Assembly: GCA_945900795.1 (NCBI GenBank)
Contig: CAMDJN010000003.1
Coordinates: 1 to 57,953, forward strand
Source: Rickettsia typhi
Lineage (GTDB): Bacteria; Pseudomonadota; Alphaproteobacteria; Rickettsiales; UBA1997
Direction of reading: 5' to 3'
Length of the DNA stretch: 57,953 nucleotides
This document shows, piece after piece, positions 7,196-15,876 of this stretch. The notes beneath the pieces are model-generated. The model was not told the DNA's origin. It saw nothing but the letters and a program-made list of their open reading frames with translations, and searched no databases. A program made the translations under genes and the position numbers. The stretch's first letter is position 1. Every line of letters starts with the position of its first letter.

Positions 7196-8261
7196 TCCCA
7201 CCCCCAAAAATCTTATTATTCATCCTCGTAACTACACCAGCCGTGTGAGCATCCGAGATGTGAGAATAGCGTTTAACAATGCTTAGGGTTTTATGTCCCA
7301 ACACCCCAGCAATTTCCGCTAAGGTTGCACCATTCATCGCAAGGTAAGAAGCGCAGGAATGTCGCAAGTCATGCCATCTAAAATCTTTAATCTCCGCTTT
7401 TTGCAGAGCAGTTTCAAAAGGCGTTCTGATGTCGATTGGGTCTTTGAGATTCTTCGCAGGAAAGACTAAACCCGTGTTTTCATTTCTGTTTTTGTGGTGG
7501 CTTTTCATCAAATCTTTGGCGATGCCAACTAGTGGGAGGGAGCGTCTTTCGCCGTTTTTGGTGTCGTGCAGAAATATCATGCCACGACTCAAATCAACAT
7601 CATCCCACTTCAGGCTCATGATTTCCATCTTCCTCGCTCCGGTGCTGATTGCTAGCACGGTTAGGATGTAGAGGTATGGACTTGAGCTTTCTTTGCAGGC
7701 TGTCAGCAATCTTTCTCTTTCTTCGTCGCTTAAAAATCTGACTCTACCTCTCGGTTCTTTGAACTTTTTGATTTTGAGGATTGGGTTTTCTTGCATCCAT
7801 CCCCACTCTTTGACGGCAATGGTGAAGCAGTGGCTAAGCGCAGCGCAATAGCGGTTGATGGTGGCATCGGTTCTTTTTCTGCCTTTGCGTTCGCTTTTTT
7901 CTTGGGAAAGTTTGCCGCGATGTTCGGTGATGAGTGCGGGGGTGATGTCGGAAAGAAGGAAGCTGCCGATGCTTTCTTTCCACCAGCCAAGCTGGGTTTT
8001 TAAGTCGTTTGCGCTTTTGGGTTTTCTCGGAACGATTTCTTCGATGTAGCGGTTGATGAGTTCCTTAGCTGTGTGTTTCTTTGCCTCAGAGGTTTTAAAG
8101 TGTCTTCCTTCTCGGATTGCTGACTCGGTGTCTTGAATCCATTTCTTTGCGTCTGTGATTCTTGTGAAGGTGGCTATTTGTTCGGGGTATCCTCTGAGCC
8201 TGATTTTTACCCTGTAGGAAATTGCTCCGCTTTTAGCCGTGCGTTTTTCGATGTTTGCCAT
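7188..8261 (-). CDS. int: Tyrosine recombinase/integrase of the tRNA-Lys island
   Basis: 357 residues from ATG 8261 (an in-frame TTG lies at 8276). An N-terminal arm-binding domain (about 1-60) and a SAM-like core-binding domain (about 65-160) precede the catalytic domain. The full set of active residues is present: Arg210 (TGARKMEI), Lys235, His297 and Arg300 (WHDLRHS), His323 (LGHKT) and nucleophile Tyr332 (KRYSH). The gene starts about 360 bases from the intact tRNA-Lys target and reads away from it. It should catalyse integration and excision between the 59-bp repeats. All catalytic residues are intact, so the element may still move. Confidence 0.93.
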   Translation of the reverse strand: MANIEKRTAKSGAISYRVKIRLRGYPEQIATFTRITDAKKWIQDTESAIREGRHFKTSEAKKHTAKELINRYIEEIVPRKPKSANDLKTQLGWWKESIGSFLLSDITPALITEHRGKLSQEKSERKGRKRTDATINRYCAALSHCFTIAVKEWGWMQENPILKIKKFKEPRGRVRFLSDEERERLLTACKESSSPYLYILTVLAISTGARKMEIMSLKWDDVDLSRGMIFLHDTKNGERRSLPLVGIAKDLMKSHHKNRNENTGLVFPAKNLKDPIDIRTPFETALQKAEIKDFRWHDLRHSCASYLAMNGATLAEIAGVLGHKTLSIVKRYSHISDAHTAGVVTRMNNKIFGGGNE

Positions 8262-8617
8262 TCGGTAGTTTGTCAAAAGTTTTTAACTGATGACAAAAAC
8301 CTAAAAATGATGGCAAAAAATGGCAACTAATTTCAACAACAGATTCGTAATCAGAAGAGAAAAATGGCTTGAAACCTTTTAAACAGAGGATTCAAAGAAT
8401 TTGATTTGCTTTTATGGGGCAATTGTGGGGCAGTTTTAGAAAAGTATTTTTCAAGAGTTGGAAAAAATGCTTTATTTGAGATGGTTTTGAGGTATCAGAA
8501 AAAATCGAAGAAAAGTCAGAAAGAAATTTTTCTGCGGTGATTTATTGCAGTTTTTGATATTTTAGTGCCCCAAGAGTGCCCCACAGAGGGGTTTTTTGAG
8601 GAGGATAATTTGTCTGA
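8262..8617. promoter_or_regulatory. Integrase upstream region with arm-like sites
   Basis: There is no gene in these 356 bases. They hold the integrase promoter region and repeated motifs: an inverted TGGGGCA pair near 8415-8433 and a direct TGCCCCA pair at 8564-8586 identical to 431-453. TTGCCA-T6-type stretches near 8305-8325 also resemble, in inverted form, sequence at about 410-425. Together these look like recombinase arm sites. Confidence 0.45.
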
Positions 8618-8676
8618 AGCCTTGCTAGGATTGGTGGACTTGGGCGGATTCGAACCGCCGACCTACTGATTAAGAG
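8618..8676 (-). repeat. Island attachment site, tRNA-proximal copy
   Basis: Direct repeat of 256-314 with one mismatch at 8625. It overlaps the 3' half of the intact tRNA-Lys, so integration rebuilt a complete tRNA at this end. Confidence 0.88.
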
Positions 8677-8708
8677 TCAGCTGCTCTACCAACTGAGCTA
8701 CAAGTCCA
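8632..8708 (-). tRNA. tRNA-Lys (anticodon CTT)
   Basis: 77 bases including an encoded CCA (TGG at 8632-8634). The acceptor stem TGGACTT pairs with AAGTCCA. The anticodon loop is CTCTTAA with CTT, reading AAG. The D arm (AGCTCAGTTGGTAGAGC) and T arm (GGTTCGAATCC) are canonical. The 3' half is the integration target of the island. Confidence 0.97.
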
Positions 8709-8750
8709 ATTTATTTCACGAAGAATAAATCTTCTCTGATTGTGATTAGT

Positions 8751-9254
8751 TTAGTTAGTTAAGTCTAGGAACATGACATAAGCATCGACATAACCTAAAT
8801 CCTTGTGATCAAAGGCTTTCGGAATGGTACCAATGATTTTGAAACCTACTGATTGCCAAGATTTTACTGCCGCAACATTAGTTGAAACAACGAAATTAAA
8901 CTGCATGGCTTTGTAACCAAGTTCTTTTGCTATTGCAATTGAATGGGTACCCAGAGCCTTGCCAATTCCGATTCCACGTAAATTCTCATCAACGATGTAG
9001 CTGGCATTTGCGATGTGAGATCCACGGTCGATTTGGTTTGGTTTTACAAGTGAAGCCCCGGCAATTTTTCCATTAATTTCAGCAACGAAAGTCTTTGCCT
9101 TTTTGTTCATCCATTTTGCGTAGGCCTCGTCTTTCGTAGTATCCGCGCGGTTTACATAAGTATCGCCTTTGGCAATAATCGTTTTAAAAATTCGCCAAAT
9201 CTCGTCAAAATCTTTTTCTTCTGCTAATCTTATTTTTACTTCGGATTTATTCAT
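8751..9254 (-). CDS. GNAT family N-acetyltransferase
   Basis: 167 residues. ATG 9254 is chosen because it overlaps the nuoE stop as ATGA; an ATG at 9272 would add six residues. The acetyl-CoA loop is RGIGIGKAL, followed by the helix and the strand that carries MQFNFVVSTN and a closing SVGFKIIGTIP segment, as in RimI/phosphinothricin-type acetyltransferases. Substrate unknown. It is last in the pstC-pstA-nuoE-GNAT group. Confidence 0.85.
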   Translation of the reverse strand: MNKSEVKIRLAEEKDFDEIWRIFKTIIAKGDTYVNRADTTKDEAYAKWMNKKAKTFVAEINGKIAGASLVKPNQIDRGSHIANASYIVDENLRGIGIGKALGTHSIAIAKELGYKAMQFNFVVSTNVAAVKSWQSVGFKIIGTIPKAFDHKDLGYVDAYVMFLDLTN

Positions 9255-9793
9255 TTTTGTGGCGCAGAACATTGTCTGTCAATCTGCGAGCCAATTTTAA
9301 AACTCTGCCCCGCCTTCAAATCATCAAGGATTTTTAAGAAATTTTCTGTGGTTAAATCTTCGACGAAATCATCATTAATCTGGACCACTGGGGCATTAAC
9401 GCAAGCGCCCAAACACTCAACTGTTTTAAGTGTAAAAAGACCATCTGCTGTAGTCTCATCTATTTCGATTCCTAATTTTTCTTTACAAGATTTAATAATT
9501 GAATCGATGCCGCGAAGCATGCAAGGTGTAGTTTTGCAGAATTGTAACAAATATTTTCCAACTGGCTTTAAGTTATACATCGTGTAAAAACTTGCCACTT
9601 CGTAAACTTTAATTTCAGGCATTTTTAGAAGATCGGAAATGTGTTTTATAACATCTTTTGAGATCCAATTTTCATTTTGCCTTTGTGCCAGATCAAGTAG
9701 CGGCATTACTGCCGATTTCTTTCTCTCATGCGGATATTTCGCAATTATTTCTTCAACTTTTTTCTGATTTTCTGTAGTAAAAGCGAATGTCAT
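9251..9793 (-). CDS. nuoE: NADH-quinone oxidoreductase subunit E
   Basis: 180 residues, near the usual 160-240 for alphaproteobacterial NuoE. The [2Fe-2S] ligands are Cys86 and Cys91 (FCKTTPC) and Cys127 and Cys131 (ECLGAC). NuoE belongs to the peripheral NADH dehydrogenase module of Complex I and holds cluster N1a. It lies 30 bases after pstA, not next to nuoD or nuoF, so Complex I genes are dispersed in this genome. Confidence 0.95.
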   Translation of the reverse strand: MTFAFTTENQKKVEEIIAKYPHERKKSAVMPLLDLAQRQNENWISKDVIKHISDLLKMPEIKVYEVASFYTMYNLKPVGKYLLQFCKTTPCMLRGIDSIIKSCKEKLGIEIDETTADGLFTLKTVECLGACVNAPVVQINDDFVEDLTTENFLKILDDLKAGQSFKIGSQIDRQCSAPQK

Positions 9794-9823
9794 TTTTGAA
9801 ATTAATTATGCTTGAAGTTAGGA

Positions 9824-11038
9824 TTACCAACGCTTTTCAAATTTTTTTCTGAGTATAATTGCAACAGAATTAAGCAAGATTAAGAAACCTAGCAAAACCA
9901 AAATTGCTGCTGCGGTTTTCTCAGCGAAACCGAATTCTGGACTGTCGGACCAGAGATAAATCTGCACGGGCAAAACGGTTGTTGGATCAAAAAAGTTTTG
10001 AGGGATATCCGCAATAAAAGCAACCATACCAATCATCAATAACGGAGCGGTTTCGCCAAGCGCTCTTGAAATTGCAAGGATTGTTCCGGTCATAATTCCT
10101 GGAACGGAAAGGGGTAGAAGATGATGCAAAGTAATCTGCAATTTAGATGCTCCAAGGGCGGATGCCGCTTCTCTAATCGAGTTCGGAATTGAGCGAATTG
10201 TATTGCGAGTTGCAATTATAACAACTGGCAGAACCAGCATGAAGAGCGTCATGCCACCAACCAGAGCAGAAGATCTGGGAAGATAAAAAAACTGCAAATA
10301 TACAACCAAACCGAGTAATCCGTAGATAATTGATGGTATTGCTGCAAGGTTATTGATGCTGATTTCAACAATGTCGACCAAATGATTTTTTGGAGCAAAT
10401 TCTTCCAGATAAAAAGCGCACATCACGCCTATTGGAAATGCAAAAAGTAGGAAGATTGTCATAACAAAAAATGAACCAACCAAACCAGCTGCTATTCCAG
10501 CTATTTCCGGCTCTCTAGAATCGGCAAAAGTAAAAAATTTCCAGTTAAAAATTTTCCTGATCATTCCTTTTGAATTCAAATCTTCGAACCAAAAAATTTG
10601 TTTTTCGCTAATCATGGTATCGGCCCCATGTTTGAAATAGGCGTCAACTTTTGCGGATGCGCTAAGCCAGACAATTCCTGATTTTCCAAGTAATTCTGGA
10701 TTCTTTTTGATCTGATTTTTGAGTTCAAGATTACTCACCTTGCTCACCATCTGATAAAGAGAATTTATTTCGGGAAGTTCAGTTGTGTTAGGAAAATTCT
10801 GCCTCAGTGAAGATTTTATTATAGCGCGGTGATCTATCGTTTCTGGGTTAAGTTCTTGGCTCAAATCGATTGGCAAGGCAATCTCGGTTCTAAAAAAAGC
10901 ACTAAAACTCGTGGTTAAAATCATCAAAAATAAGATGATTAGAAAACTGATGGCAAAGCTAACGGAGAGCAATCCATAGATTCTGAATCTATTTTCTTTC
11001 CGATGCCTTTTTTCCAAATTAGATATTTTATTACCCAT
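9824..11038 (-). CDS. pstA: Phosphate ABC transporter permease PstA
   Basis: 404 residues, the long alphaproteobacterial form with an N-terminal periplasmic extension (about 40-150) before the permease core. The EAA loop is EAASALGASKLQITLHHLLP, followed by IMTGTILAISRALGETAPLL, a signature of Pst permeases. With PstC it forms the inner-membrane channel of the high-affinity phosphate importer. ATG 11038 overlaps the pstC stop by 8 bases. PstS and PstB are not in this window and must be encoded elsewhere if the system works. Confidence 0.95.
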   Translation of the reverse strand: MGNKISNLEKRHRKENRFRIYGLLSVSFAISFLIILFLMILTTSFSAFFRTEIALPIDLSQELNPETIDHRAIIKSSLRQNFPNTTELPEINSLYQMVSKVSNLELKNQIKKNPELLGKSGIVWLSASAKVDAYFKHGADTMISEKQIFWFEDLNSKGMIRKIFNWKFFTFADSREPEIAGIAAGLVGSFFVMTIFLLFAFPIGVMCAFYLEEFAPKNHLVDIVEISINNLAAIPSIIYGLLGLVVYLQFFYLPRSSALVGGMTLFMLVLPVVIIATRNTIRSIPNSIREAASALGASKLQITLHHLLPLSVPGIMTGTILAISRALGETAPLLMIGMVAFIADIPQNFFDPTTVLPVQIYLWSDSPEFGFAEKTAAAILVLLGFLILLNSVAIILRKKFEKRW

Positions 11039-12230
11039 ATTTTTTCTTAAAATTTTTCATCACCACCAAGGCAATAATGTTAAAAATAAAGGTAAAAACA
11101 AACAAAGTAAAAGCTAAGGCAAAGGCGGCCAGGGTTTTTGGGGAGTCGAATTCTTGATCTCCAGTTAAGAGTGTTACGATTTGTACTGTCGCAGTTGTGA
11201 CAGAGTCTAGTGGATTGATGGTAAGCTTTGCAACCAATCCTGCAGCCATTACAACGATCATCGTTTCACCAATCGCTCGGGATAATGCTAAAATTAAGGC
11301 ACCGATAATACTTGGCATTGCAGAAGGTAGGACAACTTTTTTGATAGTTTCTGATTTAGTGCTGCCCATCGCTAAAGCGCCATCCTTTAATGCTTGAGGG
11401 ACGGAATTTAGAGCGTCATCTGTGAGGGATAGTATGAAGGGAATAATCATTATTCCCATTACAAACCCAGCTGCTATTGCACTTTCGGAGGCAATTTCAA
11501 GACCAAAGAATGAGAAAAAATGTTTAAAGAATGGCGCGATGATAATTGCAGCAAAATATCCATAAACAACAGTCGGGATGCCGGCCAATATTTCTAAAGC
11601 CGGTTTGCTGTAGTTACGAAATTGCGGTTTAGCGTAGAAACAAAGGTAAATCGCGCCCATAATCCCGAGCGGGACAGCCACAAACATCGCAACCAAAGTA
11701 ACCAGCAATGTTCCAAGAAAAACGGGAATAATACCGAAACTACCACTTCCGACAGACTGCTCTGCGTTAATTGCCATTTGTGGATTCCAGCTAGTTCCAA
11801 AGAAAAAATCTAACGGATTTACAAGTTCAAAAAAGCGTAAAGTTTCAACAAAAATGGAAAGCGCAATTGCTACAGTGATTAGAATTCCGATTCCGGCAGT
11901 AATAGCCAAAACAAACACACTCACTTTTTCTATCTGCTTCTTAGCATTAAAGTTTCTCCGATGGGAAAATTTTATTAGTAAAAAACTGGTTCCGATAAGT
12001 AAAAATAATAAAAAATCTTTTGTAAAATCGTTAAAGGAAGTCAGAAATATCGTAACAGAAAATATTGCAGACCAAAGGATAAAACAGTAAACATAGTGGG
12101 CTGGAAGGGAGGAAAAACGAATTACGCTACCAAACTCCTCTTGCACTTGTAGACGAAATTTTTTGATATGACCACTTAGTAAAAAACTAAATGCAAAAAC
12201 TAAGGTGATTGAAATACCCAAAAATATCAT
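11031..12230 (-). CDS. pstC: Phosphate ABC transporter permease PstC
   Basis: 399 residues with a hydrophobic N-terminal extension (helices at about 1-20, 45-65, 75-90, 105-130) before the conserved core. The EAA-type loop is ALKDGALAMGSTKSETIKKV, then SAMPSIIGALILALSRAIGETM. It is the first gene of the pstC-pstA-nuoE-GNAT group. Upstream, between it and the divergent rsmE, lies a short composite repeat, so the promoter must be near or within that repeat. Confidence 0.95.
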   Translation of the reverse strand: MIFLGISITLVFAFSFLLSGHIKKFRLQVQEEFGSVIRFSSLPAHYVYCFILWSAIFSVTIFLTSFNDFTKDFLLFLLIGTSFLLIKFSHRRNFNAKKQIEKVSVFVLAITAGIGILITVAIALSIFVETLRFFELVNPLDFFFGTSWNPQMAINAEQSVGSGSFGIIPVFLGTLLVTLVAMFVAVPLGIMGAIYLCFYAKPQFRNYSKPALEILAGIPTVVYGYFAAIIIAPFFKHFFSFFGLEIASESAIAAGFVMGIMIIPFILSLTDDALNSVPQALKDGALAMGSTKSETIKKVVLPSAMPSIIGALILALSRAIGETMIVVMAAGLVAKLTINPLDSVTTATVQIVTLLTGDQEFDSPKTLAAFALAFTLFVFTFIFNIIALVVMKNFKKKYG

Positions 12231-12300
12231 GCTTGTTATCTTTTTGAAGTTGTCTTATGTCCATTCAGCCTAAAGAAGCTAAGGGTTTGTGGAAATCGCA

Positions 12301-12350
12301 GTACCAAACATAGTTCGGTATCTTCAATCATGCTCGGTATAACGTGGTAC
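12301..12350. repeat. Composite palindromic repeat, hairpin A only (locus 1)
   Basis: TACCAAACATAGTTCGGTAT, then CTTCAATCATGCTCGGTATA. It matches the hairpin of 22911-22950 closely, including the conserved TCGGTATCTTCAATC centre. It lies between the divergent starts of pstC and rsmE and lacks the core and hairpin C seen at other loci. Confidence 0.7.
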
Positions 12351-12371
12351 GACTTTTAAAGTTATGAATTT

Positions 12372-13112
12372 ATGAAAAAAATCAGAATTTTTCTTGCGAA
12401 TGAAGATTTGCAATTGGGCAGTGAAATAGAGGTTGAAGGCAATAATTTTGAATATCTAAGCCGAGTAATGCGCCAAAGAATTGGTGATAAAATTTTTGTC
12501 TTCAATGGTGTTGACGGAGAGTTTTTGGCTGAACTTAATTCGATTACCAAAAAATCACTCAACATCAGGATTATTCAAAAAATTTCTGATCTAAAAAAAG
12601 TTGCAAACATCACTTTAGCATTTGCTTTGATCAAGGGTGCGCGCATTGATTATATCGCGGAGAAAGCAACGGAGCTTGGAGTAGCAAGGTTTCAGCCCAT
12701 TATTACGCAACACACAATTTCTGATAAAATCAACTATGAGCGTTTCCGGGCTAATGTGAAAGAGGCTTGCGAACAATGCGAGAGAAATGATTTTCCCGAA
12801 ATTGTGGAGGTAAAAAAATTGGAAAAGTTTTTGCTTACGAGTGAGGCGATAATTTTGTTCTGTGACGAGTCTGGCAAGGGTGAGAAGGCAAGTAGCATTT
12901 TGGATAAAATTAAAAACCTAGAAGAATTTTTAAGGCAAGAAATTGTGATTTTGATTGGTCCGGAAGGGGGATTTTCTGAGGATGAGTTTTGTAAAATTAG
13001 AAAATTGAAGAATTGTTATTCACTGAGCTTGGGGCCCAGAATCTTGCGTGCCGATACCGCAGTTGTTGCGGCCCTTGCCTTAGTGCAAGAGTTTCTTGGT
13101 GATTTTAATTAA
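12372..13112 (+). CDS. rsmE: 16S rRNA (uracil-1498-N3)-methyltransferase RsmE
   Basis: 246 residues, typical length. The N-terminal PUA-like domain has FEYLSRVMRQRIGDKIFVFNG. The C-terminal SPOUT knot has LIGPEGGFSEDEF and LGPRILRADTAVVAALALVQ, which bind S-adenosylmethionine. The enzyme methylates U1498 in the ribosome decoding region. The SemiSWEET gene follows within 8 bases and is probably cotranscribed. Confidence 0.96.
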   Translation: MKKIRIFLANEDLQLGSEIEVEGNNFEYLSRVMRQRIGDKIFVFNGVDGEFLAELNSITKKSLNIRIIQKISDLKKVANITLAFALIKGARIDYIAEKATELGVARFQPIITQHTISDKINYERFRANVKEACEQCERNDFPEIVEVKKLEKFLLTSEAIILFCDESGKGEKASSILDKIKNLEEFLRQEIVILIGPEGGFSEDEFCKIRKLKNCYSLSLGPRILRADTAVVAALALVQEFLGDFN

Positions 13113-13120
13113 AAGTGGGA

Positions 13121-13387
13121 ATGTTTGACTTAATAGGTTTTGTTGCAGCCTTTCTAACTACAGCCAGCTTTATTCCGCAGGTAATTCATACTTTAAAAAC
13201 AAAAGACACGTCCGGGATCTCTTTGCTGATGTATTCGATGTTTGTTGCTGGAGTTTTTTTATGGTTAATTTATGGAATTTTAATCAAAAACAATGTGATT
13301 ATCTCGGCCAATATTGTCACCCTGATATTATCTGGTACGGTGTTGGCGATGAAAATAAAAGCATCGTTTAGGCTATATCGCCATTAA
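13121..13387 (+). CDS. SemiSWEET/PQ-loop transporter
   Basis: 88 residues from ATG 13121; a GTG at 13115 would add two. Three helices and the PQ motif (TTASFIPQVIHTLKTKDTSG) identify a bacterial SemiSWEET, which dimerises to carry small sugars or related solutes. The last 15 bases overlap the 3' end of the convergent proS. The substrate is unknown; uptake of host metabolites is a reasonable guess. Confidence 0.9.
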   Translation: MFDLIGFVAAFLTTASFIPQVIHTLKTKDTSGISLLMYSMFVAGVFLWLIYGILIKNNVIISANIVTLILSGTVLAMKIKASFRLYRH

Positions 13388-14662
13388 AATCGCGTCGAAA
13401 TCGTTCATCATAATTTCTTTTTTCTCCCCTGTTTTTCTGTCTTTTACTTCCATCTTTCCTTCCGCAACGCTTCTTGGGCCAATGACGATTTGAGTTGGGA
13501 TTCCAACCAAGTCAGCGATTGAGAATTTTTGTCCAAGACTTGCCGTGGTGTCATCATACAAAACTTCGACATTCATGGATTGAAGCCTTTGATACAAGGC
13601 TTCGCAAGCATTATCACATGATTCATCCCCCCTTCTCGCATTAATTAAAATCACTTGGAAAGGAGAAATTTCTTTTGGCCAGACAATCCCCTTATCATCA
13701 TGATTCGCTTCAATTGCCGCTGCTACAACCCGCGAAACGCCAATGCCATACGATCCCATATTCGGGTAAAGATTTTTACCGGAAATGTCCATCACGCTTG
13801 CTCCCATTACTTTAGAATATTTTTGGCCAAAGTTAAAAATATGGCCAACTTCAATACCGCGCCTTGATCTCAAGCGATCTTCTGGCACTTTGCATTTCGA
13901 AGGATCATGCAGTTCATCTGCCATGGCATAAAGTTTTTGCAATTCCGCGATCTCAAAACTGTTCGAATCAAGAAGTTCATCAAGTTTGGAATCGTAATAA
14001 ATCGCACTCTCCCCCGTATCTGCCAAAATATGAAATTCATGCGATAAATCTCCGCCGATTGCTCCGGTGTCAGCACGTAGGGCTATCGGCTTTAAACCCA
14101 AAGCGCGAAAGATTTTGAAGTAAGTTTTGTACATCAAATCATAAGTTTTTCTTGCACTAACTTCATCCAGGTCAAATGAGTAGGAATCCTTCATCAAAAA
14201 TTCGCGACCACGCATCAATCCAAAACGCGGACGAATCTCGTCACGAAATTTCCAATGAATTTGGTAAAAATTTTTCGGCAGATCTTTGTAGGAATTAATA
14301 TTTTTACGAAAGATATCCGTTACAACTTCCTCATGTGTTGGCCCGTAAAGAATATCGCGGTCATGACGATCCTTGATGCGCAGCATTTCTTTTCCGTAAG
14401 CCTCGTAACGACCCGACTCAATCCACAGCTCTGCTGGCTGAATGGTTGGCATCAGAATTTCTAACGCTCCCGCCTCATCCATTTCGCGCTTAATAACCGT
14501 CTCAACTTTGCGTAAAACTTTTAGACCTAAAGGAAGCCAGGAGTATATCCCAGAGGCTGTTTGACGAATCATTCCAGCACGAACCATGAGTTGATGCGAC
14601 GCTATAGTTGCATCAATCGGATTTTCTTTGAGTGTCGGAAGAAAGTAAGATGAGAGTTTCAT
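13373..14662 (-). CDS. proS: Proline--tRNA ligase (short alphaproteobacterial type)
   Basis: 429 residues. Class II motifs are clear: GPTHEE at about 107-112, motif 2 FRDEIRPRFGLMRGREFLMK at about 139-158, and motif 3 SYGIGVSRVVAAAIE. The anticodon-binding domain is C-terminal. The editing insertion found between motifs 2 and 3 of the E. coli enzyme is absent, as is normal for alphaproteobacteria. It charges tRNA-Pro with proline. Its 3' end overlaps the SemiSWEET gene. Confidence 0.97.
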   Translation of the reverse strand: MKLSSYFLPTLKENPIDATIASHQLMVRAGMIRQTASGIYSWLPLGLKVLRKVETVIKREMDEAGALEILMPTIQPAELWIESGRYEAYGKEMLRIKDRHDRDILYGPTHEEVVTDIFRKNINSYKDLPKNFYQIHWKFRDEIRPRFGLMRGREFLMKDSYSFDLDEVSARKTYDLMYKTYFKIFRALGLKPIALRADTGAIGGDLSHEFHILADTGESAIYYDSKLDELLDSNSFEIAELQKLYAMADELHDPSKCKVPEDRLRSRRGIEVGHIFNFGQKYSKVMGASVMDISGKNLYPNMGSYGIGVSRVVAAAIEANHDDKGIVWPKEISPFQVILINARRGDESCDNACEALYQRLQSMNVEVLYDDTTASLGQKFSIADLVGIPTQIVIGPRSVAEGKMEVKDRKTGEKKEIMMNDFDAILMAI

Positions 14663-14757
14663 TTGTTGATTTTTGTCGTAATTATTGATGTAGGACGTAT
14701 TAACATTGTCCTGAGTAGGTATAAAATTATCAGAACAAAATAATAATCTGCAAAATC

Positions 14758-15876
14758 ATGTTAGAAAAATTTTTATCCAATGTTCAAAAACTTAAACATG
14801 ATTCACAATACCGAGTCGTTATCGAGTCTGATGCGGTTGACTCCATTACAATCAAACGCTTGGTTAATGGTACAGTTAAAAAATTCACCTCTTTTTGCTG
14901 CAATGATTATCTTGGGCTTTCTCACAATAAAATTGTAAAGAAAGCAGCAATTAAAGCCATTGAGCAATATGGAGTAGGAGCCCGCGCTTCGCGTTACGTT
15001 ACGGGAAATAATTCACTTTATACCAAGCTAGAAAAGAAAATTGCTAAGTTAAAAAAAACTGATGATGCGATAGTTTTTTCCTCCGGGTATTTAACGGCGA
15101 TCGGTGTGATTCCGGCATTAATTGGTAGCGATGATCTGATTGTTGCAGATCGCCTAATTCATTCTTGCCTGATTGATGGATCAAAATTATCTGGTGCACG
15201 ATTACTACGTTTTCGACATAATGACATTGAACATTGTAATAAAATTCTGGAAGAAAATCGTAGTAAATTCAAAAGATGCCTACTCATCACCGAGTTAGTA
15301 TTTTCAATGGATGGCGATGTTGGGAGAGTGCAAGAACTATTGAACTTAGCAAAAAAATTTAATGCGATTCTCTTGTCTGATGCCGCTCATGATATTGAGT
15401 TTAATGGCAACTTTTCTGTTAAAAATCATCTAAAAATTGGAACTCTATCAAAAGCTGCCGGCTCTCTTGGCGGATATGTTTCTGGCAATAAAACTATCGT
15501 CAGTTATTTACGAAATACTGCAAAATCTGTGATTTACTCAACAGCACTTCCCCCAGCTGTTTTAGCGGCCTCCCTAGCCTCTCTAAAAATTATTGAGCAA
15601 GGAAAGTTACAAAAAAAAGTTTTACAAAATGCAAAATATTTTTGTGATTTGATGAATTTGCCAAATCCAGAATCGGCAATTGTTGTGATAATTCTTGGTG
15701 ACAATAAAAGAGTTTTAAAGATTGCGAGCAATGTGGCAAAAAAAGGATTTTTGATTTCTGCAATAAGACCACCGACGGTAGAGCTAGGAAAGGCAAGGCT
15801 TCGTATTACATTTTCGACAATGCATACCAAGCGACAAATTAAAGCATTGGTAGATATTTTGCGTTGCGAGTTATGA
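14758..15876 (+). CDS. bioF: 8-amino-7-oxononanoate synthase-like (BioF)
   Basis: 372 residues, alpha-oxoamine synthase family. Visible signatures are CCNDYLGLSHN, GARASRYVTGN, ELVFSMDGD and TLSKAAGSLGGY with PLP Lys232. The PLP-contact segment reads SDAAHD (Asp208, His211) where most members have D-[DE]-A-H-[GS]. BioF condenses pimeloyl-ACP with alanine in biotin synthesis. No other bio gene is nearby, so use in biotin synthesis needs genes elsewhere; a related oxoamine synthase (KBL-like) is the alternative. Its stop overlaps the cobT start as ATGA. Confidence 0.82.
   Translation: MLEKFLSNVQKLKHDSQYRVVIESDAVDSITIKRLVNGTVKKFTSFCCNDYLGLSHNKIVKKAAIKAIEQYGVGARASRYVTGNNSLYTKLEKKIAKLKKTDDAIVFSSGYLTAIGVIPALIGSDDLIVADRLIHSCLIDGSKLSGARLLRFRHNDIEHCNKILEENRSKFKRCLLITELVFSMDGDVGRVQELLNLAKKFNAILLSDAAHDIEFNGNFSVKNHLKIGTLSKAAGSLGGYVSGNKTIVSYLRNTAKSVIYSTALPPAVLAASLASLKIIEQGKLQKKVLQNAKYFCDLMNLPNPESAIVVIILGDNKRVLKIASNVAKKGFLISAIRPPTVELGKARLRITFSTMHTKRQIKALVDILRCEL

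Larger units (their letters stand above)
256..8676. mobile_element. Integrative island in tRNA-Lys, phage-satellite-like
   Basis: The segment is bounded by direct repeats 256-314 and 8618-8676 (59 bp, one mismatch at 263/8625) that cover the 3' half of tRNA-Lys(CTT). The integrase gene ends the island next to the intact tRNA, as expected for a tRNA-targeting tyrosine recombinase. Inside are AlpA-like and RepA-like proteins, a terminase-small-subunit-like protein, an XRE repressor, an HsdR-N nuclease-like protein, a Fic enzyme and small unknowns. No capsid, tail or conjugation genes are present. Integrase, AlpA, Rep and TerS together are typical of phage-inducible chromosomal islands. Calling it a satellite is inference from gene content. 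Confidence 0.8.

Noticed and set aside
7730..8049. Several open frames inside the integrase gene
   Set aside because: They are alternative frames of a clear integrase with intact catalytic residues.
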